Notes: a model not told the origin generated them from the sequence alone. DNA of 64,000 nt from Bacillus sp. ISL-34 (GCF_018613325.1 NZ_JAGGQJ010000013.1:1-64000), one strand, 5' to 3'; shown: positions 19,189 to 28,700, counted from the first letter of the stretch. Translations and numbers: made by a program.

Positions 19189-20148
19189 TTACTCATCAAA
19201 ACGTTCTAGCAATTCAATAATCACTTTATAGGTCGATGTTGTATCCATATAGGCATATCGGCCTTTTCCGTTAAAAAAGTTACCTGTCTGTATGATCGGA
19301 TAGCCCATTTCTTCTAACATCTTCATTTTAGTCTCTATGTCTTTAACGACAAAAGAGATATGGTGAACACCCTCACCATATGTTTCAAGATGATCTTTCC
19401 ACGTACTGGGTGATTCGCCCGGCTCGATCAATTCAATTTGAATTAACGGAGTATCGATGAACATATATTTTGATTTTCCTTCTGTGGGCTTCCCTTTGTA
19501 AATCACGTTTGTAATATCGCTTGAACCAGAATGGATGATGGGAGGTTTTTCAACACCCAACAACTTACAATATGTATCTGCAGCCGCATCAAGGTCTTTT
19601 ACAACTAACGCAAGCTGTTCCACTTTGTTAGTCCCTAATAGCGGCTGAATGCTAGCATCTTCTGGTCTCTCCCATGCCGTTTCTCTTGGCTCTGCACTTT
19701 CAAGCATTTCAATTAACGTTTTGTGATCATCCATTGTATCCACATATACATATCTGCCGTCACTTGAAGTGAATTCACCCGTTTGCAAAGCTGGGTATCC
19801 ACTTTTCGCCATGATTGGCAGCCTCTTTTGGATAGAGTCTACATCAAAAGCAATATGGTGGATCCCTTCACCTACTTCATCCAGGAACTCACGCATCGTT
19901 CCTGGATTTTTATCGGGTTCTATTAGTTCAAATTGGACGGTTGGTGTATTCAGAAAAGCCAGTTTGGATTGTGCTTCCGTTGGTACACCTCTAAAAGTGA
20001 CTTTCGAAACAGAACTGTCACCAGTTAGAAATGGTTCTGCCTTCTTAATGCCCAGCAGTCTTGTGAAAGCTTCATTAGCAGCTTCAATATCTTTTACAAC
20101 AAATGCGAGTTGATTAATATTCCTATTGCCCAATAGTGATTCAGTCAT
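19189..20148 (-). CDS. Tandem-duplicated VOC (glyoxalase-fold) protein
   Basis: This 319-residue protein is made of two homologous vicinal-oxygen-chelate modules (about 8-150 and 172-315). Each runs from a QLAFVVKD / QLALVVKD strand through FELIEP / IELIEP and GEGIHHIAF / GEGVHHISF to LIEMLE / IIELLE. The modules resemble methylmalonyl-CoA epimerase. The usual first metal-binding His of each module is replaced by Gln, so metal binding may be altered. It is the last gene of the aromatic operon, 41 bp after the diol dehydrogenase. It may act on a ring-cleavage or CoA intermediate; the role is unknown. Confidence 0.75.
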   Translation of the reverse strand: MTESLLGNRNINQLAFVVKDIEAANEAFTRLLGIKKAEPFLTGDSSVSKVTFRGVPTEAQSKLAFLNTPTVQFELIEPDKNPGTMREFLDEVGEGIHHIAFDVDSIQKRLPIMAKSGYPALQTGEFTSSDGRYVYVDTMDDHKTLIEMLESAEPRETAWERPEDASIQPLLGTNKVEQLALVVKDLDAAADTYCKLLGVEKPPIIHSGSSDITNVIYKGKPTEGKSKYMFIDTPLIQIELIEPGESPSTWKDHLETYGEGVHHISFVVKDIETKMKMLEEMGYPIIQTGNFFNGKGRYAYMDTTSTYKVIIELLERFDE

Positions 20149-20189
20149 ACTTATAAACCTTCTTCCCCATAGTTTATTTTGTTATGAAC

Positions 20190-20978
20190 TCAACCCAGTC
20201 CGCGAACTGACAATCCTCCATCACTGGAGATGACTTCACCGGTAATTGCACGCGCTGCGTCCGATGCTAACAGGACATATGCAGCTACATGATCTTCGGG
20301 CATCTGTGCAAGCTGAAGAGGGTTTCTTTTTTTTATACTATTGGCCTTCGTTTCATTATCCACGATTTTAACGAATGGACGTAGGGGAGGAATGACCGAT
20401 AATGCTGTCAGAGTGCCACCAGGCGCTACAGCATTCACCCTTATGTTAGGAGCGAGTTCAAAGGCAAGTTGCCGCATCAGCCCTATTTGGGCATGCTTGC
20501 TTGCTGTATACCACACCCCGCCTCCATCCGGATAAAAACTGGCACCGGATACGGTGAAAATAATATTGCCATTCGATTTTTGCAATTCTTTAAGAGCGGC
20601 TTTAGCACCAAAGAAAGATCCTTTAACGTTAATATCGATCAAAAAATCATATGCTTCGGAAAGTGCATCGGGAGTTACGTCGGCAAATTTAGCAAATCCA
20701 TCAAAGACTCCAGCATTGGCAACGAAAACATCCAGCTTGCCAAATTGCTTGACAGTGGCCTGTACAGCCCGTTCATTGTCTTCATATTTGCTTACATCGC
20801 CTTGGTTAATGAGAATATCTTCACCAAATTCCTCTTTCATTTTCTTTAGCGTTTCTACCGAGCGGCCGATGATGCTGACTTTTGCCCCTTCTTGTATAAA
20901 ACGTCTAGTGACAGCCTCTCCGATACCTGAATTGCCTCCGGTAATCAACACTACTTTATCCTTTAACGCCATTGACAT
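20190..20978 (-). CDS. cis-Dihydrodiol dehydrogenase (SDR family)
   Basis: This 262-residue short-chain dehydrogenase has the Rossmann motif TGGNSGIG (about residues 14-21), the NAG motif (VANAGVFDGF) and an intact catalytic Ser with YTASK. The sequence PDGGGVWYTASKHAQIGLMR and the following NAVAPGGT resemble BphB/HcaB-type enzymes. Those oxidise the cis-dihydrodiol made by Rieske dioxygenases to a catechol, using NAD. It lies directly downstream of the oxygenase beta subunit gene (42 bp), as expected for such a pathway. The start has GGAGG nine bases upstream. Substrate specificity is open. Confidence 0.85.
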   Translation of the reverse strand: MSMALKDKVVLITGGNSGIGEAVTRRFIQEGAKVSIIGRSVETLKKMKEEFGEDILINQGDVSKYEDNERAVQATVKQFGKLDVFVANAGVFDGFAKFADVTPDALSEAYDFLIDINVKGSFFGAKAALKELQKSNGNIIFTVSGASFYPDGGGVWYTASKHAQIGLMRQLAFELAPNIRVNAVAPGGTLTALSVIPPLRPFVKIVDNETKANSIKKRNPLQLAQMPEDHVAAYVLLASDAARAITGEVISSDGGLSVRGLG

Positions 20979-21020
20979 TGTAACCAGCCTCCTTGTTATC
21001 TCTATTTACCCAAGTCAATA

Positions 21021-21530
21021 TTATACGAAGATAGCAAGATTTCTGGTATTTATCGTTGATTGATCAACAATGAATATCCGTTTGGAAAGTTTCCATTTAC
21101 CTTCTTCGAAAATGAATTCATCATTTCGTTCCCCCGAAATCAGATCATGTTGAATATCCGTGCTGCGGCTTCGATAAATTAGCAGATAGCTCTTGACGAC
21201 TGCCTTTTCACCTTCAACAAAGTCTTTAACGCGTACATTAGAGACAAAACGCCGTGTTCTTGATGGCGGTATTTCAGCCCAAGCATAATCCGTTTTCAAA
21301 CGATCCACGCGCAGTTTAAGCAGCTCAATATCATCATTAAATGTAAACATTTCCGTTGAATAATCCGGGCGTTCCACCCCTTCTTTATTAACACGTACAG
21401 GCATTTGATAACGCAAGCTCGAGTGCATTAAATCGAACCAATCATCAAATTCAATATCATCCAGTAGTTGAGCTTCATCATACAACCACTGTTCAAATTC
21501 ACATTTAAGCAACATTTTCTCCACATTCAT
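21021..21530 (-). CDS. Aromatic-ring-hydroxylating dioxygenase, beta subunit
   Basis: This 169-residue small subunit has the SnoaL/NTF2-like cone fold of the ring-hydroxylating dioxygenase beta family. Typical features are the N-terminal EFEQWLYDEAQLLDDIEFDD, the central RLKTDYAWAEIPPSRTRRFV and the C-terminal FEEGKWKLSKRIFIVDQST. It supports the alpha-subunit hexamer and does not carry iron. It lies 21 bp downstream of the alpha gene. Length is normal. It resembles BphE/HcaF subunits more than benzoate-type BenB, judged by eye. Confidence 0.88.
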   Translation of the reverse strand: MNVEKMLLKCEFEQWLYDEAQLLDDIEFDDWFDLMHSSLRYQMPVRVNKEGVERPDYSTEMFTFNDDIELLKLRVDRLKTDYAWAEIPPSRTRRFVSNVRVKDFVEGEKAVVKSYLLIYRSRSTDIQHDLISGERNDEFIFEEGKWKLSKRIFIVDQSTINTRNLAIFV

Positions 21531-21551
21531 TTCCGTTCCCCCTCCCGCTTA

Positions 21552-22853
21552 TCATTTCGTCATTAATTCAAGCCAGTACTTGTAAAAATTCCTTTGGCTC
21601 GCTTCAGTGAATTTATCATCGTAAGCAACACCCGGTCCTATAAAATCGACTGGTTCACGATGAAGCCCCATTGTATAATTGTAGGTTAAATTCTTTAGGA
21701 AAGGCATTGGGCCTTGAGCTGCTTCAGTAATATCCGTAAACACTTCCGTATCATCCTGTTCGAAAATGCCGGATGGGCTAAAGGTCAATATAAATGAATC
21801 TCTTGATCTATCTTTCCAATCTTGGGAGGCGTTCTTTTCCACGAGCATCCAAGCGATCACTTCCATTTTATTGTGACCGATTGGCCGCCACATTCTAATT
21901 GAAGTGTTGGAGATGAATTGGTCTTTGATTTTTGTATGGGATATTAAAAATGATAAGTTGGGGAAAACGTTCCCAATCATATTCTTTAAGTTTGATAACA
22001 CTTCATATTGTTCTTCAGACAAATTAGTTTTAAATTCTTCTTTCAATTCCTCCGGGAAAGCGAAGTCAGGGTTAGGTGTCCCTAAGTTCAGTCCATGCCC
22101 GTTATCCGTATGGATTTGAAAACCACGCTTTGAATAGGTGGCATTGGGCACCATGCCCAGTTTGGCAATGGATCCGTGTGTGACCATCGTGTGATAGGAA
22201 TCACCAACAAAGTTATCGGAACCAACTTTCCAGTTGGAATTAACAACGAATCTTTGCGGAACCCCGATTACTTCCATTTCTGCACGACCTACGAGTATAT
22301 CCAAATACCATTTAATGTCTCCAAGAAACTCTTCAAGCGGCTCTGCATCTTCATTCCAAGTTCCAAATAAAAGACCTTTATAGGATTCAAGCTTTACTTT
22401 GTGAAGGCCCATTTCCGCCCGATCAAGGTTGCCCCCATATATGTCCTTTTGTAATGGCACCCCTACGAGCTCACCAGTGTTTTTGAAATTAAACCCATGG
22501 TAGGGACACGTAAATAATGACTTGTTCCCTTTATCTGCACGGCATAGTTTCATTCCGCGATGTGTGCACATATTATAAAACGCCCTGATTTCCCCTTCAG
22601 CATCACGAGTGATGATGAGCGAGTAGCCAGCTAGTTCACGGGTCATGAAGTCTCCTTTGTTGGGTACTTCAGAATCATGACCGATAAAAACCCATGTTTT
22701 CAAAAACACTTTTTCATGTTCTATATCATAAACCTTTGGGTCTCCAAGGAGGTATGCAGGTATAGCGCCTTCCTCTGGTTTAACCGTTTCGTTCAGATAG
22801 TTAATAACTTGCTGTTTCGACATTTCTTCTAAGGATTTATCAGTTTTAAGCAT
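21552..22853 (-). CDS. Aromatic-ring-hydroxylating dioxygenase, alpha subunit (Rieske)
   Basis: This 433-residue catalytic subunit has a Rieske 2Fe-2S site (C96, H98 in CTHRG; C116, H119 in CPYHG). The mononuclear iron site is H221 and H226 in YHTMVTHG, the bridging Asp is in SDNFVGD, and the carboxylate ligand is in FEQDD (about D367/D368). It would add O2 across an aromatic ring to give a cis-dihydrodiol. No ferredoxin or ferredoxin-reductase gene lies in the operon, so electron transfer must come from elsewhere. The substrate is not predictable; the neighbouring diol dehydrogenase and extradiol enzyme indicate a complete upper pathway. Confidence 0.92.
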   Translation of the reverse strand: MLKTDKSLEEMSKQQVINYLNETVKPEEGAIPAYLLGDPKVYDIEHEKVFLKTWVFIGHDSEVPNKGDFMTRELAGYSLIITRDAEGEIRAFYNMCTHRGMKLCRADKGNKSLFTCPYHGFNFKNTGELVGVPLQKDIYGGNLDRAEMGLHKVKLESYKGLLFGTWNEDAEPLEEFLGDIKWYLDILVGRAEMEVIGVPQRFVVNSNWKVGSDNFVGDSYHTMVTHGSIAKLGMVPNATYSKRGFQIHTDNGHGLNLGTPNPDFAFPEELKEEFKTNLSEEQYEVLSNLKNMIGNVFPNLSFLISHTKIKDQFISNTSIRMWRPIGHNKMEVIAWMLVEKNASQDWKDRSRDSFILTFSPSGIFEQDDTEVFTDITEAAQGPMPFLKNLTYNYTMGLHREPVDFIGPGVAYDDKFTEASQRNFYKYWLELMTK

Positions 22854-22891
22854 ACTTTTTCTCTCCCTTCCAAGCTTTAAATCATAAGTCT

Positions 22892-23677
22892 TTACCCGAT
22901 TTGAACGCTCTTTTCCTTATTTTGCAGAGTAGCCAAAACACTTAATGCCGCTAGATAACTCGTTTTCGGATTATTTGGCATCGGATCATTTTCCACTTCC
23001 AGTTTCAGTTTCCCGAACGAACCTGACGCTTCTATCAGGTGATTGTTTTTTAACACATTGGGATCGGCAATGATTTTCACTTTCGTCTTTTCAGATCCAA
23101 GACCAGCCATAGACAGCACAATCGCAACATTAATGTTTCTCGGAAACTGTTTGATGGCTTCTGCAGCAGATCCTTCAAATAATACCGTTTCTTCTGTCAC
23201 TGTAGAACCTGCAGGCAATGCGTTTGGCGGTTTTCTTGTGGTGATGCAAACGGATTCAAGGCCATTCACCGCTTTTGCCGACTTAAGTACATCGAGACCT
23301 CCAATCGCACCAGACGGAAGGAGAATATTCACGTTATTCATTTTACAAATCTGATTTGATTGTTCTTCAAAGGCAGGGTTCGCCATCACGCCAATGCTGC
23401 TCAGCAAGAGGTCCTTCCCGCTTTTAAGCACTCTCAATGCATACTCTTCAGCTGCTTCAATCGTTGCAGCCTCTATGACTAAATCTACATCGGATTTAAG
23501 GAGTTCATCGACATCACTATATGGCTGTGTCCTGAATTCTTCAGCTAGCTGTGCCGCGATTTCTTCACGGCGGGCATAAATCGAAACGATTTTCCCACCT
23601 GGAAGAAGCCCGTCATTATTAATGGCCTGAAGTAGAAATTTCCCGATATTACCGCACCCGATTAAACCTAATTTCAT
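22892..23677 (-). CDS. Aspartate dehydrogenase-like protein (NadX/DUF108 family)
   Basis: This 261-residue NAD(P)-dependent oxidoreductase has the nucleotide-binding GLIGCGNIG at the N-terminus. The family's C-terminal signature is NNHLIEASGSFGKLKLEVEN followed by NPKTSYLAALSVL, which includes the proposed catalytic His. Known members oxidise L-aspartate to iminosuccinate. Inside an aromatic operon a biosynthetic aspartate role is unlikely, so it may act on a related amino or imino intermediate, or on an aldehyde product. It lies 16 bp downstream of the aldehyde dehydrogenase gene and 38 bp before the Rieske alpha gene. Confidence 0.8.
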   Translation of the reverse strand: MKLGLIGCGNIGKFLLQAINNDGLLPGGKIVSIYARREEIAAQLAEEFRTQPYSDVDELLKSDVDLVIEAATIEAAEEYALRVLKSGKDLLLSSIGVMANPAFEEQSNQICKMNNVNILLPSGAIGGLDVLKSAKAVNGLESVCITTRKPPNALPAGSTVTEETVLFEGSAAEAIKQFPRNINVAIVLSMAGLGSEKTKVKIIADPNVLKNNHLIEASGSFGKLKLEVENDPMPNNPKTSYLAALSVLATLQNKEKSVQIG

Positions 23678-23693
23678 ATAGTTTCATCCTTCC

Positions 23694-25145
23694 TCAATCA
23701 GCAAACCCGTATGAGTCCGCAAAGAATTCCAACCCGCAATGTCTTGTTTCCCGCGAAACACCACTTTCTTTTAAGCCAGGGAAATCCAGTGCCAAGTCGC
23801 TGAAAACGGTATGATTATTATGGAAAACCGCACCAGCTTCAAGGCGATCTGCCATTTCGACAGCGATATCTTCATTCTCGGTCCAAACAGATGCACGCAG
23901 CGCAAACTCACTATCATTCGCTAATTTTACAGCTTCATCAATATCATTGAAAGGTAAAATTGGAATGATGGGTCCAAATTGTTCTACCCGAACCAATTCA
24001 CTCTGCTGATCGACACCAGTAATAATGGAAGGAAGCATATAATAACCATTATCCCAAGTCTCCGGATTCAGCTGAATGCCAGTCGTGATAATATTACCTC
24101 CTGACTCAGCGGTACGTTCGATCAAGCCATTCACAAAATCATATTGTGCTTTATTATTCAATGGACCCATAGTCACGTCAGGCTGAATGCCATCACCAAT
24201 TACCATCCGGCTAAACTCTTTGGTCAGCTTTTCAACAACCTCATCATAACGTGATTCTTGGACGTACACCCGTTTTACAGCAGAACAGACCTGACCCGCT
24301 GCTCGTAAAATCCCCATCCTCAAACGTTTGATAGCGGCTTCATCCATTTTGGCATCTTCCAAAATGATGGCAGGATCATTTCCGCCAAGTTCCATATATA
24401 CTTTTTGCAGATTTCCAGCTGATTTCTTCATGATATCTTTTCCGGTTTCCGTACTTCCGACAAACGCCAATGTCCGTACGCGTGAATCGGAACATAGTTT
24501 GTCGCCGATAGCTTTTCCTGATCCTGAGATTACATTGATGACTCCTGGAGGAAAATGTTCAGCAACTACTTTTAAACAGGTCATTATCGTTAACGGGCAA
24601 TTCGTTGCAGGTTTTACGACAACGGCATTGCCTGCCAAAACAGCAGGAATCACCCTTTTAAAGGTTAATATCATCGGAGAATTCCAAGGTGTGATTATTG
24701 CCGTGACACCTCTTGCCCTTCTTCGGATCTGGACTTTTTGATTTCCTGGAAGCACTTCAGGCTTCCACCAATCAAGTAACTCTGCTGCACAGCCCTTCAT
24801 GACTTCAACACAGCGCAGTAAATCCTTTTTAGCTTCAACAAGTGTTTTCCCATTTTCACGTACAAACACTGTAACATTTTCCTCGATTACTTTTGAAAGT
24901 TCTTCTGCAGCAGTGCACATCCGGTTTGCCCGTTCCCCAATATCAGAGCGAGACCACGTTTCAAAAGCATTTTCTGCCGCTTCAATCGCTTCATTCACGA
25001 TTTCTTCAGAGCATTTTGCCACCTGGCCAACTACTTCCGATGTATATGCCGGATTTACTACATCGACTTTATCCGCCGATTCTTTCCATTCTCCATTAAC
25101 TAGGTATTTTCCTGAAACAAATGGGTATGTCGAAATCATTCTCAA
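23694..25145 (-). CDS. NAD(P)-dependent aldehyde dehydrogenase
   Basis: This 483-residue ALDH-superfamily enzyme has its catalytic residues visible: N155 (TPWNSP), E252 (MELGGND) and the nucleophile C287 (AAGQVCSA). The cofactor loop GSTETGKDI is also present. It should oxidise an aldehyde to an acid; benzaldehyde-like and semialdehyde substrates both fit the operon. It lies six bases after the ThDP-enzyme gene, so the two are probably translationally linked. This is consistent with a decarboxylase-then-dehydrogenase pair, as in mandelate catabolism. One unusual point is QVCSAVKR, where QVC is more often followed by T. Confidence 0.88.
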   Translation of the reverse strand: MRMISTYPFVSGKYLVNGEWKESADKVDVVNPAYTSEVVGQVAKCSEEIVNEAIEAAENAFETWSRSDIGERANRMCTAAEELSKVIEENVTVFVRENGKTLVEAKKDLLRCVEVMKGCAAELLDWWKPEVLPGNQKVQIRRRARGVTAIITPWNSPMILTFKRVIPAVLAGNAVVVKPATNCPLTIMTCLKVVAEHFPPGVINVISGSGKAIGDKLCSDSRVRTLAFVGSTETGKDIMKKSAGNLQKVYMELGGNDPAIILEDAKMDEAAIKRLRMGILRAAGQVCSAVKRVYVQESRYDEVVEKLTKEFSRMVIGDGIQPDVTMGPLNNKAQYDFVNGLIERTAESGGNIITTGIQLNPETWDNGYYMLPSIITGVDQQSELVRVEQFGPIIPILPFNDIDEAVKLANDSEFALRASVWTENEDIAVEMADRLEAGAVFHNNHTVFSDLALDFPGLKESGVSRETRHCGLEFFADSYGFAD

Positions 25146-25151
25146 TCCTCC

Positions 25152-26840
25152 TTATAGTTTCCTGGGCTTGAACGCTTCCGCAGCTCCTGGCGGTCCGCCA
25201 AATGGCTTGGCCATAGGCCCCACGGCTTCCATATCAACAACGATCATTGAAGGTTTACGTCTTTCCTTTGCCTTTTTCAGTTCGGATATGAATTCATCTC
25301 CAGAACCAATACGGACAGCATCAAAATGCATGGACTCTGCCAGTTTCACAAAATCAGGACTCAATAAATCCACGGCTACCTGCCGACCATATGCGGCTGT
25401 TTGAATGTTGCGAAGAACCCCATAGCCTGAGTCATCGAACAATACGATGATAACTGGTAAGTTTTCTTCGGCTGCCGTGACCATTTCCCCTACATTCACC
25501 ATAAACCCACCGTCTCCAGCCATTAGAACGACGGTTTTATCTGGACACCCCATTTGGGCACCGATTGCTGTTGGAAGACCTTGACCAATTCCGCCCCCTG
25601 ATGCATGAATGGATGTTCTCGGTTCATAGATTTCGAATAAACGGCTGCCCCAAACGTTTGCCTGTACGGTTACATCACGAACTAGAATGGTATCGTTTGG
25701 TAATATCTCCCTCATGCCATCTACAAATTGCTCATAAGGTCCAAGTGTTTCCCTGAGTTGAGCGCGCACTTCATTTCTAAGCGAAAGAACTTCTTGTAAA
25801 TATGAAGACTCAGCTTGAACTGAATGTTCTTCGAGCTTTTGAATGATGGCAGCTAACATATCTTTTGCATCGCCAACCAATCCTAACGTGGCTTTATAGT
25901 TCCGGTTAATGGCCTGCCAATCCGCATCGATCGCTATATGTTCTTGTGGCACCGGCACTTTCCAGTTGGATGTTTCATTCCCCCTAAACCTTACACCTAC
26001 GCTAATCAATAAATCTGCATTTCTTAAAAACTCTTTTGTTGTTTCATATGCCGCAAAATGTCCGATGCATTGTTCATGGTTTTCTGGAATCGAGCCTTTT
26101 CCTGACTGACTGGTTATAACCGCTGCACCAAGGATTTCCGCTAATTTTTGCAGTTCTTGCGAAGCATTGGCACTGATGACTCCGCCACCGGCCCATATTA
26201 CAGGACGGCGTGCGCCCACTATTTTTTGCACGGCTTGTTCAGGAATAAACGGCAATGGATTTGTTTCAGAAGTTAAAGCTCGTAGCCCTTCAAGTGAAAG
26301 ATCTTCTATGATCGCCGATTGATAGTCAATGGGGATTTCCAATGTAACCGGACCCGTTGGTGCAGTTAACGCTTCTTGGATCGCCTTCCTTACAACTGCT
26401 GCAGATTGGTCAGGGTTTCTAAGCCTCACTGCATTTTTACAAGCTCCGCTCATCATGGACAGCTGGTCTTTACACTCATGTATGTATCCTTTGCCTGTAC
26501 CAAGATAAGAAGAAGCCACTTCACCAGTAAGATGAAGAAGAGGGACGCCAGCTGCCCATGCTTCCACCAGTGAACCAGCAGCATTTCCTGCCCCTGTACC
26601 GGTACTCGTAATCACTACACCCAATTTCCCAGTTGCGCGGGCATATCCATCAGCCATGTTGACGGCACCGCTCTCGCCGCGTGAACAAATGAGTTTGATG
26701 CTTCCTTCTCTAAGAATTGCATCATAGATGGGCATATTGTGAATACTGACAATCCCGAAAGCAGTTTCCACTCCTGCTTGAACCAGCTCCTTTACTATGG
26801 AATCGGCGGTCGTAAATTCTATTTCTTCTTGTATTTTCAT
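25152..26840 (-). CDS. ThDP-dependent decarboxylase / acetolactate-synthase-like enzyme
   Basis: This 562-residue thiamine-diphosphate enzyme has three domains. The N-terminal Pyr domain has the catalytic Glu at E56 (RGESGAV), followed by a central domain and the C-terminal PP domain with the ThDP/Mg motif AGDGGFMVNVGEMV. Length and layout fit acetolactate synthase, benzoylformate decarboxylase and oxalyl-CoA decarboxylase relatives alike. No FAD-site signature or small subunit is present. Beside an aldehyde dehydrogenase, a 2-oxo-acid decarboxylase (benzoylformate-type) is my preferred role, but a C-C-bond-forming or cyclohexanedione-hydrolase-like role is possible. Confidence 0.8.
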   Translation of the reverse strand: MKIQEEIEFTTADSIVKELVQAGVETAFGIVSIHNMPIYDAILREGSIKLICSRGESGAVNMADGYARATGKLGVVITSTGTGAGNAAGSLVEAWAAGVPLLHLTGEVASSYLGTGKGYIHECKDQLSMMSGACKNAVRLRNPDQSAAVVRKAIQEALTAPTGPVTLEIPIDYQSAIIEDLSLEGLRALTSETNPLPFIPEQAVQKIVGARRPVIWAGGGVISANASQELQKLAEILGAAVITSQSGKGSIPENHEQCIGHFAAYETTKEFLRNADLLISVGVRFRGNETSNWKVPVPQEHIAIDADWQAINRNYKATLGLVGDAKDMLAAIIQKLEEHSVQAESSYLQEVLSLRNEVRAQLRETLGPYEQFVDGMREILPNDTILVRDVTVQANVWGSRLFEIYEPRTSIHASGGGIGQGLPTAIGAQMGCPDKTVVLMAGDGGFMVNVGEMVTAAEENLPVIIVLFDDSGYGVLRNIQTAAYGRQVAVDLLSPDFVKLAESMHFDAVRIGSGDEFISELKKAKERRKPSMIVVDMEAVGPMAKPFGGPPGAAEAFKPRKL

Positions 26841-26869
26841 CGCGTTATCCTACCTTTTTAATAATATAT

Positions 26870-27670
26870 TTATAGTGCCTTTCCGATCGCTCCTGCCGTC
26901 TCAATCGTCGAACCAGCTACATAACTTGCTTTGTCTGAAGCAAGGAAAACAATGACACTGGCCACTTCTTCCGCTTCCCCGACGCGGCCGAGAGGGATAT
27001 TCCTTTTTTTCGCAAGGTCTCCGTAATACTCTTCAGGGTCCATATCAGGCGCATTTTTCAATCTTCTTCGCTCCCATTGATCGGTCCGGATCAATCCAAG
27101 ACTCACTGAATTTACCAATATATTGTCAAAGGCTAATTCCTGGGACAAGGTTTTGCTTAAATTAAGGAGACCAGCCCTTGCTGCTGCAGTCGCTACCATA
27201 TGACGTTCAGGTTCTTTAGCAAGCGTTGCATTAATATTAATAATCCGCCCTCCTCCCCTTTTCACTAAATGAGGATGCGTAGCACGAACGGCATATATGA
27301 TGGCAAAGAACTTTAACTGAATCTGTTCTTCCCACTGCTCATCCGTTATGTCAAAAAAGTGACCCATCACGCTTTGACCGGCTGCATTCACCAATATATC
27401 GATTCCGCCAAACCTCTCAGCGGTACCATTAATGAAAGAATTCACATCCGATTTTGAGGTGACATCACATGTTGATGCAAAAATATCTGCCTTTTCACCA
27501 AATGAGAGCAATTGAGTTTGTGCACTTTCCATACGCTCTGCACTTCTGCCGCATATAGCCACTTTTGCTCCTTCAGCCAGAAACATTTCTGCTGTTTTTA
27601 ATCCCACGCCCGACGTGCCGCCCATAATGACAGCCACTTTTCCTTGCAATCCTAAATCCACTCTCTTCAC
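26870..27670 (-). CDS. SDR-family protein with altered catalytic residues
   Basis: This 266-residue protein has the SDR Rossmann fold (GGTSGVG, NAAGQS, VNSVSLG). The catalytic triad region, however, reads ININATLAKEPERHMVATAA. By spacing, the Ser position is Ala, the Tyr position is Thr and the Lys position is Arg. Cofactor binding seems intact but classical SDR chemistry should fail, so the protein may act on a different reaction or have a binding role. It lies 29 bp upstream of the ThDP enzyme gene and downstream of the extradiol dioxygenase. Length is normal and the reading frame is clean, so this is not a pseudogene. Confidence 0.8.
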   Translation of the reverse strand: MKRVDLGLQGKVAVIMGGTSGVGLKTAEMFLAEGAKVAICGRSAERMESAQTQLLSFGEKADIFASTCDVTSKSDVNSFINGTAERFGGIDILVNAAGQSVMGHFFDITDEQWEEQIQLKFFAIIYAVRATHPHLVKRGGGRIININATLAKEPERHMVATAAARAGLLNLSKTLSQELAFDNILVNSVSLGLIRTDQWERRRLKNAPDMDPEEYYGDLAKKRNIPLGRVGEAEEVASVIVFLASDKASYVAGSTIETAGAIGKAL

Positions 27671-27761
27671 TCCTTTTCAAAGCCATTTCCCTTAAACGCT
27701 TTCTTTTAATATACAAGAAGCTAACTACTCCAAGAATAATGGGAGGAAATCAATATCCTCC

Positions 27762-28700
27762 TCATTTTTCCGTTATGACTGAATCATCTATATGAGAATC
27801 AACCCAGCCTGGATCGGGATCTCCTCCCATTGCTTTGCGGGCTTCTGGTTTCGGCGGACCTGCAATCCCCCACTGATCCATTAAATGCGGGACCCGTTTC
27901 CATACCCGTGCTCTCCACTCCGATTCATCTTCGATCGTTTCCAGATAACATGTATACTCCATAACAAAACCGCCTGGGTCTTGAAAATAACAGAAAATAT
28001 TGTCTCCAGGCCCATGACGTCCAGGTCCCCAAAGTTCTGACAAGCCCGCTTTTCGCACATTGCTTATTCCTCGCATCAGTTCATCCACGGAGTCGACTTC
28101 GTATGCGATATGATTGACTGACGCATGCTCATCTTGATTGAAGGCAATGGAGTGATGTTTCCTGTTGCATCGCAGGAATGACATTTGGTGCTCACTCCAA
28201 TCAGTAACTTTAAAACCAAGTACATCCGTATAAAACTCAACGATCATATCTAAGTTCTTCGTGTTCATTACAACATGATTCAATTTCACTGGGTCAACAT
28301 TTTTCTTGCTCCAAATAGACGTTTGTACTTCCACCCAAGCCGAAAGCTCTATTACGCGGTTTTCCGGATCAATAAACCGCAGGCCATAACCGGCACCTGC
28401 TTCATCCAAATATCCAGGCGGTTCAATAATTCGAACGCCCTTCGATTGTAATATCCCTGCTGCACGATCCACCGCATTTTTATCGACCATGCCAAAAGCT
28501 ATATGATGCAAACCACGTTTTTCTCCCTTGTGAAGGCTTAAAATATGATGTTCCGGTCCAGCCCCGCGGAAATAAACCGTATTCTCCTCTTCCGGAACAT
28601 CCACTCTATCCAGTCCCCAAACCTTTTCATAAAACTCTGCTTGATCGTCGAAATTCGGAGTTATCATGCTTATATGCCGTAAATGAGTAATCCCAAGCAT
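27762..28700 (-). CDS. Type I extradiol ring-cleavage dioxygenase (VOC)
   Basis: This 312-residue two-domain VOC protein has the iron ligands expected in the C-terminal half: H142 (LNHVV), H197 (VNHIAYEVD) and E248 (VMEYTCY). These are the 2-His-1-carboxylate site of catechol 2,3-dioxygenases and 2,3-dihydroxybiphenyl 1,2-dioxygenases. The loop GPGRHGPGDNIFCYF carries further active-site residues. It would cleave the catechol produced by the Rieske oxygenase and diol dehydrogenase. A C-terminal tail of about 50 residues (KRVPHLMDQWG) is longer than in BphC. It is separated from the cupin gene by a hairpin (28769-28814). Confidence 0.85.
   Translation of the reverse strand: MLGITHLRHISMITPNFDDQAEFYEKVWGLDRVDVPEEENTVYFRGAGPEHHILSLHKGEKRGLHHIAFGMVDKNAVDRAAGILQSKGVRIIEPPGYLDEAGAGYGLRFIDPENRVIELSAWVEVQTSIWSKKNVDPVKLNHVVMNTKNLDMIVEFYTDVLGFKVTDWSEHQMSFLRCNRKHHSIAFNQDEHASVNHIAYEVDSVDELMRGISNVRKAGLSELWGPGRHGPGDNIFCYFQDPGGFVMEYTCYLETIEDESEWRARVWKRVPHLMDQWGIAGPPKPEARKAMGGDPDPGWVDSHIDDSVITEK

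Noticed and set aside
24328-25404. Long plus-strand frames opposite the aldehyde dehydrogenase and ThDP enzyme genes.
   Set aside because: Shadow frames of well-supported genes; no family motif and Ser/Thr-rich composition typical of antisense translation.
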